IMG/VR virus record: IMGVR_UViG_3300038701_003623
Coordinates: 1 to 41,623 of that record
DNA from: a virus
DNA: 41,623 bases
Strand: one strand, 5' to 3'
The notes beneath the pieces were generated by a model. That model worked only from the letters and a program-made list of their open reading frames with translations, had not been told where the DNA came from and ran no database searches. Positions within the stretch are counted from its first letter, which is position 1. Each line of letters opens with the position of its first letter. The translations under genes and the position numbers were made by a program. Of the stretch, positions 24,737 through 31,226 are shown in pieces.

Positions 24737-24772
24737 ACCCGCGCCGCCCCAGCGCGCATGGCGGGCCCGCGC

Positions 24773-25819
24773 TCAGCCCTCCCTTTTCGGCGCGTGCAGC
24801 TGCGCGAGGATCTCGTCGGACGCATCCGGCGCCACGGTCGCGTAGTGCTCGATGATCTGGCTGGCGTACCGCACCGACCAGCCCATGTGGGTGGCTATCT
24901 GCGAGAGCGTCAGCCCGGCTCGGAGCAGCCGCGTCGCCGCGGTGCCGCGGGTGTCGCTCGGGCGGAGCTCGTCCGGCAGGCCGGCGCGCTCCATCCAGTA
25001 CGCGAGGTACTGGCTCAGGCGCTGGGCCGTGAACGGACGGTTGCGCTCCGTCACCAAAATCAGCAGCCGTCCGGGCGGCGTCTCGTCCAGAACGCGGCCG
25101 AGGCGCGGCGCCACCGGGATCGCGATCGGCTGGCGGGTCTTGGATCGTCGCATGCGGATCCGGCGACCGCGCGGCGTCGGCTCGACATGGGCGCGGCTCA
25201 GGGTGCAGGCGTCGCCGAGGCTCAGGCCAGTCTCGAGGAGCACGTCGAGGGCGCGGCGCGCGGGCGCCGGCGCGACCCTGGCGAACGCTTCCTCGTGCGC
25301 GGGCTCCCACACCACCTCGGCGCGGTCGGCGTGATAGAGCCGCCGGATCCCCCCGCAGTGGTGGGTGTGGATCGTGCCGCGCTCCCGCGCCCAATTCAGA
25401 ATCACCAGCGCGACCGAGACCGCGTAGTCGGCCTGCTTGGGGCTGTGCGCCCACCGGTCGCGCCACTCCAGCAGGTCGCGGCGCGCCAGCGGATCGGTCC
25501 AGTCGCGCGCGGGGAGCCTTCCAAAGTGCTCGCGGAATCGCTCGGCCCATCGGCCATAGTCGCGCTGCGTTCGGTCGCGGAGGCCCGCGAACTCGGGCGA
25601 GGCGAGGTAGCGCGCGACCAGCTCGGCGGTGGAGCCGCGCCCGCCGGGCGCGGCGCGCATCTCGGCGACGGCGCGCTGGTAGGCGGCGTGGTAGGCGGGT
25701 GAGCCTTCGGGGCTGTCGCCGGTCCGCCAGAATCGCGGGCCGCCCCGGTGGACGTAGTGGTACGCGACCCCGCCCCGGCCCCGCGCCTTGAACAGCCCCC
25801 TAAGCCTGACGATCGCCAT
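24773..25819 (-). CDS. int: Tyrosine recombinase (integrase), noncanonical active site
   Basis: The 348-residue product has an N-terminal arm-binding region, a core-binding domain (about 65-160) and a catalytic domain. Catalytic residues that can be placed are Lys227 (RSKTRQ), Arg291 (SDTRGTAATRL), Trp314 (MGWS) and Tyr326 (IIEHYA). Two are unusual. The first catalytic Arg in the normally TGLR-type box is Ser200 (LETGLSLGDAC), and the HxxR histidine is Ser288. I choose ATG 25819, preceded by GAGGG on the minus strand. It is the last gene of the leftward operon and lies beside attP. It may be a divergent active enzyme or partly impaired. Confidence 0.88.
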   Translation of the reverse strand: MAIVRLRGLFKARGRGGVAYHYVHRGGPRFWRTGDSPEGSPAYHAAYQRAVAEMRAAPGGRGSTAELVARYLASPEFAGLRDRTQRDYGRWAERFREHFGRLPARDWTDPLARRDLLEWRDRWAHSPKQADYAVSVALVILNWARERGTIHTHHCGGIRRLYHADRAEVVWEPAHEEAFARVAPAPARRALDVLLETGLSLGDACTLSRAHVEPTPRGRRIRMRRSKTRQPIAIPVAPRLGRVLDETPPGRLLILVTERNRPFTAQRLSQYLAYWMERAGLPDELRPSDTRGTAATRLLRAGLTLSQIATHMGWSVRYASQIIEHYATVAPDASDEILAQLHAPKREG

Positions 25820-26021
25820 GCTCGGCCCTCGCGAGTCGCTGCATCGGCGACAGGTGAGCATCGTCGTCGCTCTCGCCGGCGAACTCCACCCTGACGGGGT
25901 CGAGCTGCACCGCGCGGACCTTCACGCCGGCCGCCTCGCAGGCGTCGCGGATCGCCAGCACGCGCTGGGCGATCAGGTCGGCCTGGGTGGCGCTGGGCAG
26001 GCGGCGGCGGCTGGCGGTCAT
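25800..26021 (-). CDS. Small protein upstream of integrase (Xis candidate)
   Basis: The 73-residue product starts at ATG 26021 and overlaps the integrase start by 20 bases. It has a helical N-terminus (TQADLIAQRVLAIRDACEA) and a beta-rich middle (VKVRAVQLDPVRVEFAGES). Position just before int allows an excisionase role, but it is acidic and shows no clear winged-helix motif, so this is only a possibility. Confidence 0.6.
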   Translation of the reverse strand: MTASRRRLPSATQADLIAQRVLAIRDACEAAGVKVRAVQLDPVRVEFAGESDDDAHLSPMQRLARAEHGDRQA

Positions 26022-26362
26022 CCGAAGAACTCCCTGCAGCAGGGCTCGCCGAGCCGCTCGAGCTGAGCGGCGCGTCCGGTGGTCCGGTTGAGGACCACGA
26101 TCCGCTCGCCGCGGAGAAGCGTCCCGCGGCGGTCGGTGATCTCGTAGGCGTGGAGCGACGAGACGCCGGGAGGCACAGGGCCGGGCATGTCGGCGCTGAT
26201 CGCCCGCGCGAAGGCGCAGAGGCAGCGGTGGGACTCGAGTCCCTTGCGCGGCGGGCGCGCCTTGAGCGCCTGGTCGAGCTTGCGGCGCCGCGCCTCGAGC
26301 GGCGCGCGCAGCTCGGCGCGGAGGCGGCGGAGACGCAGGGCTTCGGCGTCGTCGTCCTTCAT
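26018..26362 (-). CDS. Hypothetical early protein
   Basis: The 114-residue product begins MKDDDAEALRLRRLRAEL, a charged helix. Then comes a region with paired cysteines (HRCLCAF) and a C-terminal RGERIVVLNRTTGRAAQLER with a CC pair near the end. No family can be named. ATG 26362 is chosen over longer readings because it overlaps the upstream gene as the others do, and its stop overlaps the next start (ATGA). Confidence 0.6.
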   Translation of the reverse strand: MKDDDAEALRLRRLRAELRAPLEARRRKLDQALKARPPRKGLESHRCLCAFARAISADMPGPVPPGVSSLHAYEITDRRGTLLRGERIVVLNRTTGRAAQLERLGEPCCREFFG

Positions 26363-27021
26363 CCTGCGGCCTCCCTCTCGGCGCGCTTGCACGCCTCGGC
26401 GCCGCCCCATTGAGCCGCCATAGCCTCGGCAATCCCCGGGAACGTACGGCTGCGGATCTTCCAGCGGTCACGCCCCGGCGGCGCGCGGTGCACGGCGGAC
26501 CAGCGCCGATGCGCCTCGGAGCCGGGCGCCGGCGGGACGAGGCGCATGGTGGGCTCGAGACGAGGCAGGTCGCGAAGGTAGAGGCCCGTCGCCTTGAACG
26601 CCTCGTCGCCGAAGTGCCACGGCTGCACGATCTGCGGCTTGGGCAGGTCGCTCGGCAGGCGTTCACGCGCGTGGCGATGCATGATCGGGTTCTCGATGGC
26701 GACCCGCGGGACAGGCGCCGTCCAGAAGGCCGCAAACAGCGCGGCGCCCTCGTCGAGTTCGCGCCACAGGTCGTCCCGGCTGCGGCCCGGCGGCGGCTTG
26801 GAGAGCCAGCGGACGCCTGAATTGCACAAGCGGGTGCAGGGCGGATGCGCCACCATCAGCAGGTCCCAGCCGTCTTGGAGCAGATCGCGTGCATCGCCGA
26901 CGACGTGCCGGTTGCTGCCGTCCTCGGCCGGCAGGAGGTCGCAGGACCAGGCGTCGTGACCAAGGCGGGAGAACGCCCGCCGAACGACTCCGGAGAACTC
27001 GCAGGCGATCAGCACTTTCAC
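26359..27021 (-). CDS. C5 cytosine methyltransferase-like phage protein
   Basis: The 220-residue product opens with a SAM-binding-type motif (LIACEFSGVVRRAF), shows a PPC motif at about residues 62-66 (AHPPCTRLCNSG) and an ENP at about 109 in place of the usual ENV. It ends with a FPGIAEAMAAQWG motif resembling the last C5-methyltransferase motif. It is much shorter than normal bacterial enzymes and seems to lack a large target-recognition domain. This small family occurs widely in phages as a putative DNA cytosine methyltransferase. GTG 27021 overlaps the upstream stop. Confidence 0.75.
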   Translation of the reverse strand: MKVLIACEFSGVVRRAFSRLGHDAWSCDLLPAEDGSNRHVVGDARDLLQDGWDLLMVAHPPCTRLCNSGVRWLSKPPPGRSRDDLWRELDEGAALFAAFWTAPVPRVAIENPIMHRHARERLPSDLPKPQIVQPWHFGDEAFKATGLYLRDLPRLEPTMRLVPPAPGSEAHRRWSAVHRAPPGRDRWKIRSRTFPGIAEAMAAQWGGAEACKRAEREAAG

Positions 27022-27206
27022 GGCTCGGGCCCGCCGAACAGGTCGCTTGGCGCGTAGTCGGCGACGAGGGCCTCCATCACGCGGATCTCGCGGTCCATCT
27101 CGGCTTGGGACATCTTCCCCTGCGCCACCCAGCGCGGGTAGACGCGGCGACGCATGCCGAGCTCGCGCTTGAGGCAGGCGAGCTTTTCGGCGGGGGTGGC
27201 GGTCAC
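27018..27206 (-). CDS. Small helical early protein
   Basis: The 62-residue product reads MTATPAEKLACLKRELGMRR, then VYPRWVAQGKMSQAEMDREI. It is a helical hairpin-like protein of a type common in phages of Alphaproteobacteria. Overlaps both neighbours by 4 bases. Function unknown; small early helical proteins often act as inhibitors or adaptors. Confidence 0.65.
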   Translation of the reverse strand: MTATPAEKLACLKRELGMRRRVYPRWVAQGKMSQAEMDREIRVMEALVADYAPSDLFGGPEP

Positions 27207-27547
27207 TCCGCGTCCCCACCCTGAACACGCTGCAGCCGTCGATTGATCGTCTCGATCACCGCCTGCACGGTCGCGCCGTCCGCCTCTGCGTGCAGCTCGT
27301 AGGTCAGCCGCGAGCCGTCCGGGCTGATGACCCGGATGATGGTCTTTGACGTCCCGCGCGCGCGGCCGGTGACGGCGCCCCAGCGAATGCCGTCGACCAC
27401 GTCGTCGAGGATCCCCTCGTCGGTCAGCGAAATCCGCTCGGCCAGATCGTCGCGGGCCGCATCGAGCGCCTCGTCCAGCTCGTGGCGACGACCATGGAAC
27501 ACCTGCAGGATGATCCGTTCGACTGCGTCGGTCAGGTTTTGCCTCAT
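27203..27547 (-). CDS. Hypothetical early protein
   Basis: The 114-residue product has an N-terminal helix (MRQNLTDAVERIILQVFHGR), an acidic turn, then a likely beta region (SKTIIRVISPDGSRLTYELH). AAAGGAGAT on the minus strand, a few bases before ATG 27547, is a good ribosome site. No catalytic motif seen. Confidence 0.65.
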   Translation of the reverse strand: MRQNLTDAVERIILQVFHGRRHELDEALDAARDDLAERISLTDEGILDDVVDGIRWGAVTGRARGTSKTIIRVISPDGSRLTYELHAEADGATVQAVIETINRRLQRVQGGDAE

Positions 27548-27571
27548 CTCTCGATCTCCTTTTGAAAAACG

Positions 27572-27853
27572 TCAGGCGGCTCTGATCGCGCCGCTGGCGC
27601 AGCGCGGGCAGACAGTCCGCATCAGGATCGCCCCGGCGGCGCTCAGAGGCATCGGCAGGTGCGGACCTTCGTATTGGTGGCCGCAGACCGCGCAGCGGAG
27701 CTGCATCGGCGCGGCGTGCGGGGAGACGTCGCGGATCGGCTCGACGTGCATCGCGAGGAGATGCTCCGCGGCCTCCTGCATCACCGCCGCCGCCTCGCGG
27801 CTGTCGACGTCCTCCGCGGCGCGCATGAGGCGCTCGGCCAGCGCGCGCGTCAC
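27572..27853 (-). CDS. Small zinc-ribbon protein
   Basis: The 93-residue product starts at GTG 27853, which overlaps the GapR-like stop by 4 bases. Its N-terminal half is helical. The C-terminal half contains two CxxC pairs (CAVCGH near 58, CPRCAS near 84), fitting a zinc ribbon. A longer reading would run through the upstream genes in a shadow frame. Function unknown; perhaps nucleic acid or protein binding. Confidence 0.65.
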   Translation of the reverse strand: MTRALAERLMRAAEDVDSREAAAVMQEAAEHLLAMHVEPIRDVSPHAAPMQLRCAVCGHQYEGPHLPMPLSAAGAILMRTVCPRCASGAIRAA

Positions 27854-28116
27854 GCCAGCATCCCCAGCGCGTGCATGTAGAGCTCCAGCATCGCCTCCTC
27901 CTCGGTGCGCTCCTCGGGCTTCTTCTTCCGCAGCGCCACGATCTTGCGGAGGATCTTGGCGTCGAAGCCGGCGCCCTTGGCCTCGTCGTAGACCTCCTTG
28001 ATCTGCGCGGTGACGGCGGCCTTCTCCTCCTCCAGCCGCTCGATGCGCTCCACGACGGCGCGGAGCTGCGCGGCGGAGACCTGCGTGGTGTTGAAGTCGT
28101 CCTCGGGCTCGCTCAT
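27850..28116 (-). CDS. gapR: GapR/DUF2312 nucleoid-associated protein homologue
   Basis: The 88-residue product matches GapR/UPF0335. It has [19 protein letters not shown], then [20 protein letters not shown] and a conserved RKKK, with length close to Caulobacter GapR (about 89). GapR proteins bind overtwisted DNA ahead of moving polymerases and replication forks and assist topoisomerases. A phage copy may help phage replication or transcription, or interfere with host GapR. It lies in the leftward early operon; its stop overlaps the next GTG. Confidence 0.9.
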   Translation of the reverse strand: MSEPEDDFNTTQVSAAQLRAVVERIERLEEEKAAVTAQIKEVYDEAKGAGFDAKILRKIVALRKKKPEERTEEEAMLELYMHALGMLA

Positions 28117-28149
28117 GGGGGCTCTCCTGGTCGGGGGCGTCGGGCGGCG

Positions 28150-28494
28150 TCAGCCGTCCTCGGCCGGGGGCTGCGGGGGGATGGCGGCGCCGCCGTGGCC
28201 GGCGGCGACCATGCAGGTGCGGCCGCGGGTCTCGCGGATCAGCAGGGTCCATTCGCCCGTGGCCGGATCGACGGTGACGATGGCGAGGGCGCCGCCGGAC
28301 TCGATGCCGCGGAAGACCGGCGTCTCGCCGCGCCGCTCGAGCGCGCGGAGCAGCGGCTCGGCGCTGGGCAGGCAGGGCTGCCGGGCGAGGGCCGCGGTCG
28401 CGAGCGCGCAGAGCGTCACCGCGGCGGCGGCGAGGATCACGGCGACGTCCCAGCGGCGGGGCGGGCTGCGGTCCCACGTGCGGCGGCGGCTCAT
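28150..28494 (-). CDS. Membrane-anchored or secreted early protein
   Basis: The 114-residue product has a basic N-terminus, a hydrophobic segment at about residues 17-37, and a small periplasmic domain containing ALAIVTVDPATGEWTLLIRE and TCMVAAGHG. Two cysteines (QPCLPS and TCMV) could pair outside the cytoplasm. The layout is that of an anchored or secreted protein; superinfection exclusion is one guess. ATG overlaps the upstream stop. Confidence 0.6.
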   Translation of the reverse strand: MSRRRTWDRSPPRRWDVAVILAAAAVTLCALATAALARQPCLPSAEPLLRALERRGETPVFRGIESGGALAIVTVDPATGEWTLLIRETRGRTCMVAAGHGGAAIPPQPPAEDG

Positions 28495-28922
28495 GCGAGC
28501 AGCCCGTCGGCGCGGAGGCAGGCGGCGGCGGTCCGGCCGCGAAGGGTGAGCACCCAGGCGCCGGAGGAGAAGGGGCTGGTGGCGGGCCGGACCAGACCGG
28601 CACGCCGGGCCTCGGCCTTCTCGTCGGGCGTGCAGTCCGCATGGGCGCCGGCCTCGACCCGGCCGAGCGTCGCGGCGCAGCGGCGCCAGAGGCGCACCAT
28701 CTCCGCCGCCTTGTGCCCGCGGGCGGTCAGGCGGCAGCGCCAGAGATCGTCGATCAGGTGGATCTGGTGGAGCGCCTCGGCGGCGCTGTAGGGCATGATC
28801 TCGGCGAGCGTGGCCGGGTCCGGCTCGGCGAGATAGCGCCGCGCGGAGCCCGGCAGGGTCAGCAGCACGGCCGCGATCGCGTCGGCGGTCGCCTCGGCCT
28901 CGGCTTCGGGGGTGTCCGTCAC
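28491..28922 (-). CDS. Hypothetical helical early protein
   Basis: The 143-residue product starts at GTG 28922, preceded on the minus strand by AGGGAGA. Composition is helical and acidic at the N-terminus, and it is probably soluble. Phrases include LIDDLWRCRLTARGHKAAEM and WVLTLRGRTAAACLRADGLL. The repeated RLTARG/TLRGR may reflect two similar small modules. Family unknown. Confidence 0.6.
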   Translation of the reverse strand: MTDTPEAEAEATADAIAAVLLTLPGSARRYLAEPDPATLAEIMPYSAAEALHQIHLIDDLWRCRLTARGHKAAEMVRLWRRCAATLGRVEAGAHADCTPDEKAEARRAGLVRPATSPFSSGAWVLTLRGRTAAACLRADGLLA

Positions 28923-28957
28923 GATGGTCTCCCTTGCGCTGGGCGCCGGGCGCGGGC

Positions 28958-29338
28958 TCAGGCCGCGTCGGCGCGGATCTCGGCGAGCAGGCGCTCGACG
29001 ACCTCGGGCGGCGCCAGCCGGCGCCAGGTCCCTTCCTCGGCGGCGCGGCGCCAGCCGGCGGCGCGCCCCTTCCATGCGTGCGCGCGGATCTCGAGGCGCA
29101 TCCCCTCGCCGAGGAACACCTCCACCACCACGCGGGCGTCGCCCTGCGCCGCCTCGTGGCGGACGAAGCCCAGCGCGTCGCCCGCGCCGAAGCGGCCGGT
29201 GCGGATGAAGGCCAGCGGGCCGGCTGCGCCGATCAGGGCGGAGGCGAACGGGGACTCCGTGCGCGCCCACGCGGCCGCGGCCTCGGCCAGCCGGCGCGCG
29301 GTGTCGGAGGTGAGGCGGCGGAGCGGGGCGTCGGTCAC
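28958..29338 (-). CDS. Hypothetical early protein
   Basis: The 126-residue product begins with a GTG overlapping the upstream stop. It has a helical N-terminus (ARRLAEAAAAWARTES), a beta-rich centre (AQGDARVVVEVFLGEGMRL) and a C-terminal helix (VERLLAEIRADAA). The alternating beta strands suggest a small sandwich. No motif identifies it. Part of the densely packed leftward set. Confidence 0.6.
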   Translation of the reverse strand: MTDAPLRRLTSDTARRLAEAAAAWARTESPFASALIGAAGPLAFIRTGRFGAGDALGFVRHEAAQGDARVVVEVFLGEGMRLEIRAHAWKGRAAGWRRAAEEGTWRRLAPPEVVERLLAEIRADAA

Positions 29339-29673
29339 GCCGCGCCCTCCGGCTCGGCGATGCGCAGGGCGGCGCGGACGCCGCGGGCGGGCTCGCAGGC
29401 GGCGGCGGGGATCGCGACGGCGACCTCGTGGATCGGGCGCCCGGCGGCGTCGGCGACGACGCAGACGAGGGCGCGGGAGCGGAAGGCGGTCGCCGGCCCG
29501 AGCCGCAGGGTGACGTCGCCGCCGTGCAGGACGTCGGGCCCCGCGATCCAGCGCAGCGGGCGGCGTGCGACGGCCGCGGCGAGGCGGGGGTGGCGGGCGC
29601 GCGCCCAGGCGAGGGCGCGGCGGGCGCGGGCCTCGGCCTCGGGCATGGCGGAGAGGCGGACGGGCTCGGTCAT
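29335..29673 (-). CDS. Hypothetical early protein
   Basis: The 112-residue product starts at ATG 29673. A basic helical first half (ARARRALAWARARHPRLAAA) is followed by beta strands (GGDVTLRLGPATAFRSRALV; IHEVAVAIPA). Unknown family. Overlaps both neighbours by 4 bases. Confidence 0.6.
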   Translation of the reverse strand: MTEPVRLSAMPEAEARARRALAWARARHPRLAAAVARRPLRWIAGPDVLHGGDVTLRLGPATAFRSRALVCVVADAAGRPIHEVAVAIPAAACEPARGVRAALRIAEPEGAA

Positions 29674-30002
29674 GGCGCGGGCTCCGGGTCGGGGGTGGGG
29701 GTCAGGGTGAAAGCCGCGGGCGGCAGGCCCTCGCGCTCGGCGAGGATCTCCACGACGGCCTTGAGGAGGATGATCGACGCCCAGCTGAGGCCGAGCGGGA
29801 CGCGTCCGAGATTGCTCTGCATCTCGGCCACGCAGGCGCGCGCGACTGCGGCGAGGGTCTCGGGGTCGGCCTCGGTCGCGGCGTTGAACACCGCGTCGCG
29901 GGCCTCGGACCGCTGATCCACGTCCGCCTCGCGTGACGCGACGCCGGCGAGAGCGCGCAGGTGGAAAGCCTGCGCCTCGTCGAAGGGCGGGGTCGTCACC
30001 AT
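29670..30002 (-). CDS. Hypothetical early helical protein
   Basis: The 110-residue product is mostly helical. AEMQSNLGRVPLGLSWASII precedes a hydrophobic helix (LKAVVEILAE) and a Pro/Thr-rich tail. Not clearly a membrane protein. ATG at 30002; its start overlaps the upstream gene by 7 bases, and its stop overlaps the next start. Confidence 0.55.
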   Translation of the reverse strand: MVTTPPFDEAQAFHLRALAGVASREADVDQRSEARDAVFNAATEADPETLAAVARACVAEMQSNLGRVPLGLSWASIILLKAVVEILAEREGLPPAAFTLTPTPDPEPAP

Positions 30003-30334
30003 GCCGGCGCCCCCTGCCGCGGGTCGAGCTCGCCCATGACGGCGCGCCGGGGGCGGCCGGAGCGGCTGGTGATCTCGTCCAGCGCGCGGGAGAGCGCCTC
30101 GGTGTCGGCGTGGCTGACGCGGTCGCAGGCGAGGACGTGGCGCGCGAGCGTCTCGAGGACCGCTTGCGGGGCCTCGGCGAAGGCGCGCTGGGCCTCGGCG
30201 TCGCGCTCGAAGCAGTCGGCCTCGACGTCGTCGAGGGCGTCGGCCGCGGCGCGGGCGAGGCGGAGGAGGCGCAGGGCGCGCGCGCCCGCCGCGTCTGTGG
30301 CGGCGACGGCGGCGCCTTCGAGATCGACCGCCAT
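29996..30334 (-). CDS. Hypothetical early helical protein
   Basis: The 112-residue product begins MAVDLEGAAVAATDAAGARA and continues as an amphipathic helical protein (RHVLACDRVSHADTEALSRA). ATG 30334 is supported by the 4-base overlap with the upstream gene. Function unknown. Confidence 0.6.
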   Translation of the reverse strand: MAVDLEGAAVAATDAAGARALRLLRLARAAADALDDVEADCFERDAEAQRAFAEAPQAVLETLARHVLACDRVSHADTEALSRALDEITSRSGRPRRAVMGELDPRQGAPAW

Positions 30335-30543
30335 CACGCGACCTCGGCGGTGTCGGCGGCGACCGGCGACACCTCGCCGTGCAGCTCGCGCACGATCCTC
30401 GCGGCGTCGAGCAGGCCCGCGGCCTCGGCGAGGCGCAGCGTGCGGATCTCGCCCGTCTGGCGCATGGCGCTCGCCTGCCGCTCGGCGGCCGCGTCGCGCA
30501 GGGCGCGATGGGCCCTGATCAGGGGGTGAAGGGTCTCGGCCAT
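30334..30543 (-). CDS. First gene of the leftward early operon, hypothetical
   Basis: The 69-residue product is a charged helix pair (LIRAHRALRDAAAERQASAM; RTLRLAEAAGLLDAARIVRE). It is the first gene after pL. GGGAG lies before ATG 30543, about 110 bases from the predicted transcript start. Its position suggests early expression on infection or induction. It may act on host functions, but no motif shows this. Confidence 0.65.
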   Translation of the reverse strand: MAETLHPLIRAHRALRDAAAERQASAMRQTGEIRTLRLAEAAGLLDAARIVRELHGEVSPVAADTAEVA

Positions 30544-30562
30544 GCTCGGCTCCCGGAAAAGG

Positions 30563-30584
30563 GCCCGGGGCCGCAGCCCCGGGC
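30563..30584 (-). terminator. Leader attenuator/terminator in pL transcript
   Basis: GCCCGGGGC and GCCCCGGGC form a perfect 9-bp stem with a 4-base loop. On the minus strand it is followed by CCTTTTCC. It lies between pL and the first gene, in the direction of pL transcription, so it may reduce read-through until antitermination occurs. The opposite direction has no T-run. Confidence 0.5.
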
Positions 30585-30626
30585 AGTCTAGGGAGGAGAG
30601 CGACGACGCGATCCGCGTGGTCGCCG

Positions 30627-30648
30627 CCCGTCACCGTGGGGTGACGGG
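30627..30648. promoter_or_regulatory. Inverted repeat at predicted pL start
   Basis: CCCGTCACC, loop GTGG, GGTGACGGG is a perfect 9-bp dyad at 30627-30648. The predicted pL transcription start falls near 30646, so it could be a 5' mRNA hairpin or a binding site for a regulator. Confidence 0.45.
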
Positions 30649-30652
30649 GGAG

Positions 30653-30682
30653 ATGTTACGAATACCGTAACGGAGCGGTCAA
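30653..30682 (-). promoter_or_regulatory. pL promoter with embedded operator
   Basis: On the minus strand: TTGACC (30682-30677), 18-base spacer, TAACAT (30658-30653). The palindrome GTTACGAATACCGTAAC (30655-30671) overlaps the -10. Spacing, -10 sequence and operator placement are the same as in pR at 31227-31256. Confidence 0.7.
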
Positions 30683-30692
30683 GCGGAAAATT

Positions 30693-30708
30693 CCGTTTTT
30701 TGTAACGG
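30693..30708. promoter_or_regulatory. Imperfect operator-like dyad
   Basis: CCGTT and AACGG arms (30693-30697 and 30704-30708) enclose TTTTGT. GTAAC at 30702-30706 resembles one half of the 17-bp operators. It is just upstream of pL and may be an auxiliary site. Confidence 0.35.
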
Positions 30709-30774
30709 TCGAATTGCGGGCAAGGTTCCCGCGAGGGTAGCAATGCAACAAAATTAGGAACAGGAGGGCGGCTT

Positions 30775-30933
30775 GTGGCGAATCACAGTTCGGACCTGAA
30801 GGCGGCGCTGGGCCGCCTCCCGTTGGATCAGCAGCAGCTCATCATCGCGCTGATCAAGTGCCTGGCGACTGGCTCCCAAGCGCCCGAACAAGATCAAGAA
30901 CGGCCTCCCGCTGCTGATCGGTCAACCGGCTGA
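30775..30933 (+). CDS. Small 52-residue protein convergent with repressor
   Basis: GTG 30775 is preceded by a near-perfect AGGAGGG at 30762-30768, the best ribosome site in this region. The reading frame gives MANHSSDLKAALGRLPLDQQ, QLIIALIKCLATGS and a short acidic tail, ending TGA 30931-30933. Its LPLDQQQLIIALIKCLA resembles the C-terminal helix of the repressor encoded opposite (LTDQQREAVLDLVRALG). It overlaps the 3' end of the repressor gene in antisense. It could be a dimerisation-type anti-repressor or an accidental reading. Confidence 0.45.
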   Translation: MANHSSDLKAALGRLPLDQQQLIIALIKCLATGSQAPEQDQERPPAADRSTG

Positions 30934-31150
30934 TGGCGTGATCGAGGTCGGCTTCCGCGCTGGATCGCTCATAGAAAAAGTCTGCGAGTGTGACGCCAAG
31001 GACCTTCGCCACCTTCTCGAGCTTCATGAGCGTGGCTGCATCCTGGGTCTCAAGCCGTGAGATCGCTGCATGTGAGATTCCTGCGAGGCTAGCCAGCTGC
31101 CGCTGGCTAAGGCCGCGCGCCTCTCGGATTTCTCGGAGCCGGATACGCAT
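30854..31150 (-). CDS. CI-type phage repressor, short HTH XRE family
   Basis: The 98-residue product has a classical XRE HTH at residues about 4-58 (LREIREARGLSQRQLASLAG; ISHAAISRLETQ; LEKVAKVLGVTLADFF). A C-terminal helix (LTDQQREAVLDLVRALG) probably mediates dimerisation. There is no LexA-like peptidase domain, so induction would not use RecA-driven self-cleavage. ATG 31150 is preferred to ATG 31201 because the likely promoter -10 (TATCAT) overlaps the latter. Divergent from the Cro-like gene. Confidence 0.85.
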   Translation of the reverse strand: MRIRLREIREARGLSQRQLASLAGISHAAISRLETQDAATLMKLEKVAKVLGVTLADFFYERSSAEADLDHAISRLTDQQREAVLDLVRALGSQSPGT

Positions 31151-31199
31151 GGCCGTTGGAATGACGGACAAGCGTTTCGCGCGGAAGTGCCCTGCGGTC

Positions 31200-31218
31200 A
31201 TGATACGATTTTCGCAAC
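31200..31218 (-). promoter_or_regulatory. Repressor promoter region with operator
   Basis: The minus strand reads GTTGCGAAAATCGTATC at 31218-31202, an operator half-matched to those in pL and pR. It is followed by AT, making a TATCAT -10 at 31205-31200. No strong -35 lies 17-18 bases upstream, which fits a maintenance promoter needing activation. Repressor binding here may regulate its own gene. Confidence 0.5.
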
Positions 31219-31226
31219 ATCGGACG

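Noticed and set aside
24640-25550. Plus-strand or shifted minus-strand frames opposite integrase
   Set aside because: They lack motifs, and the integrase reading has recognisable recombinase motifs.
30854-31201. Longer repressor reading from ATG 31201
   Set aside because: The ATG is inside the likely -10 and an operator. A start at 31150 places the HTH at the usual N-terminal position.
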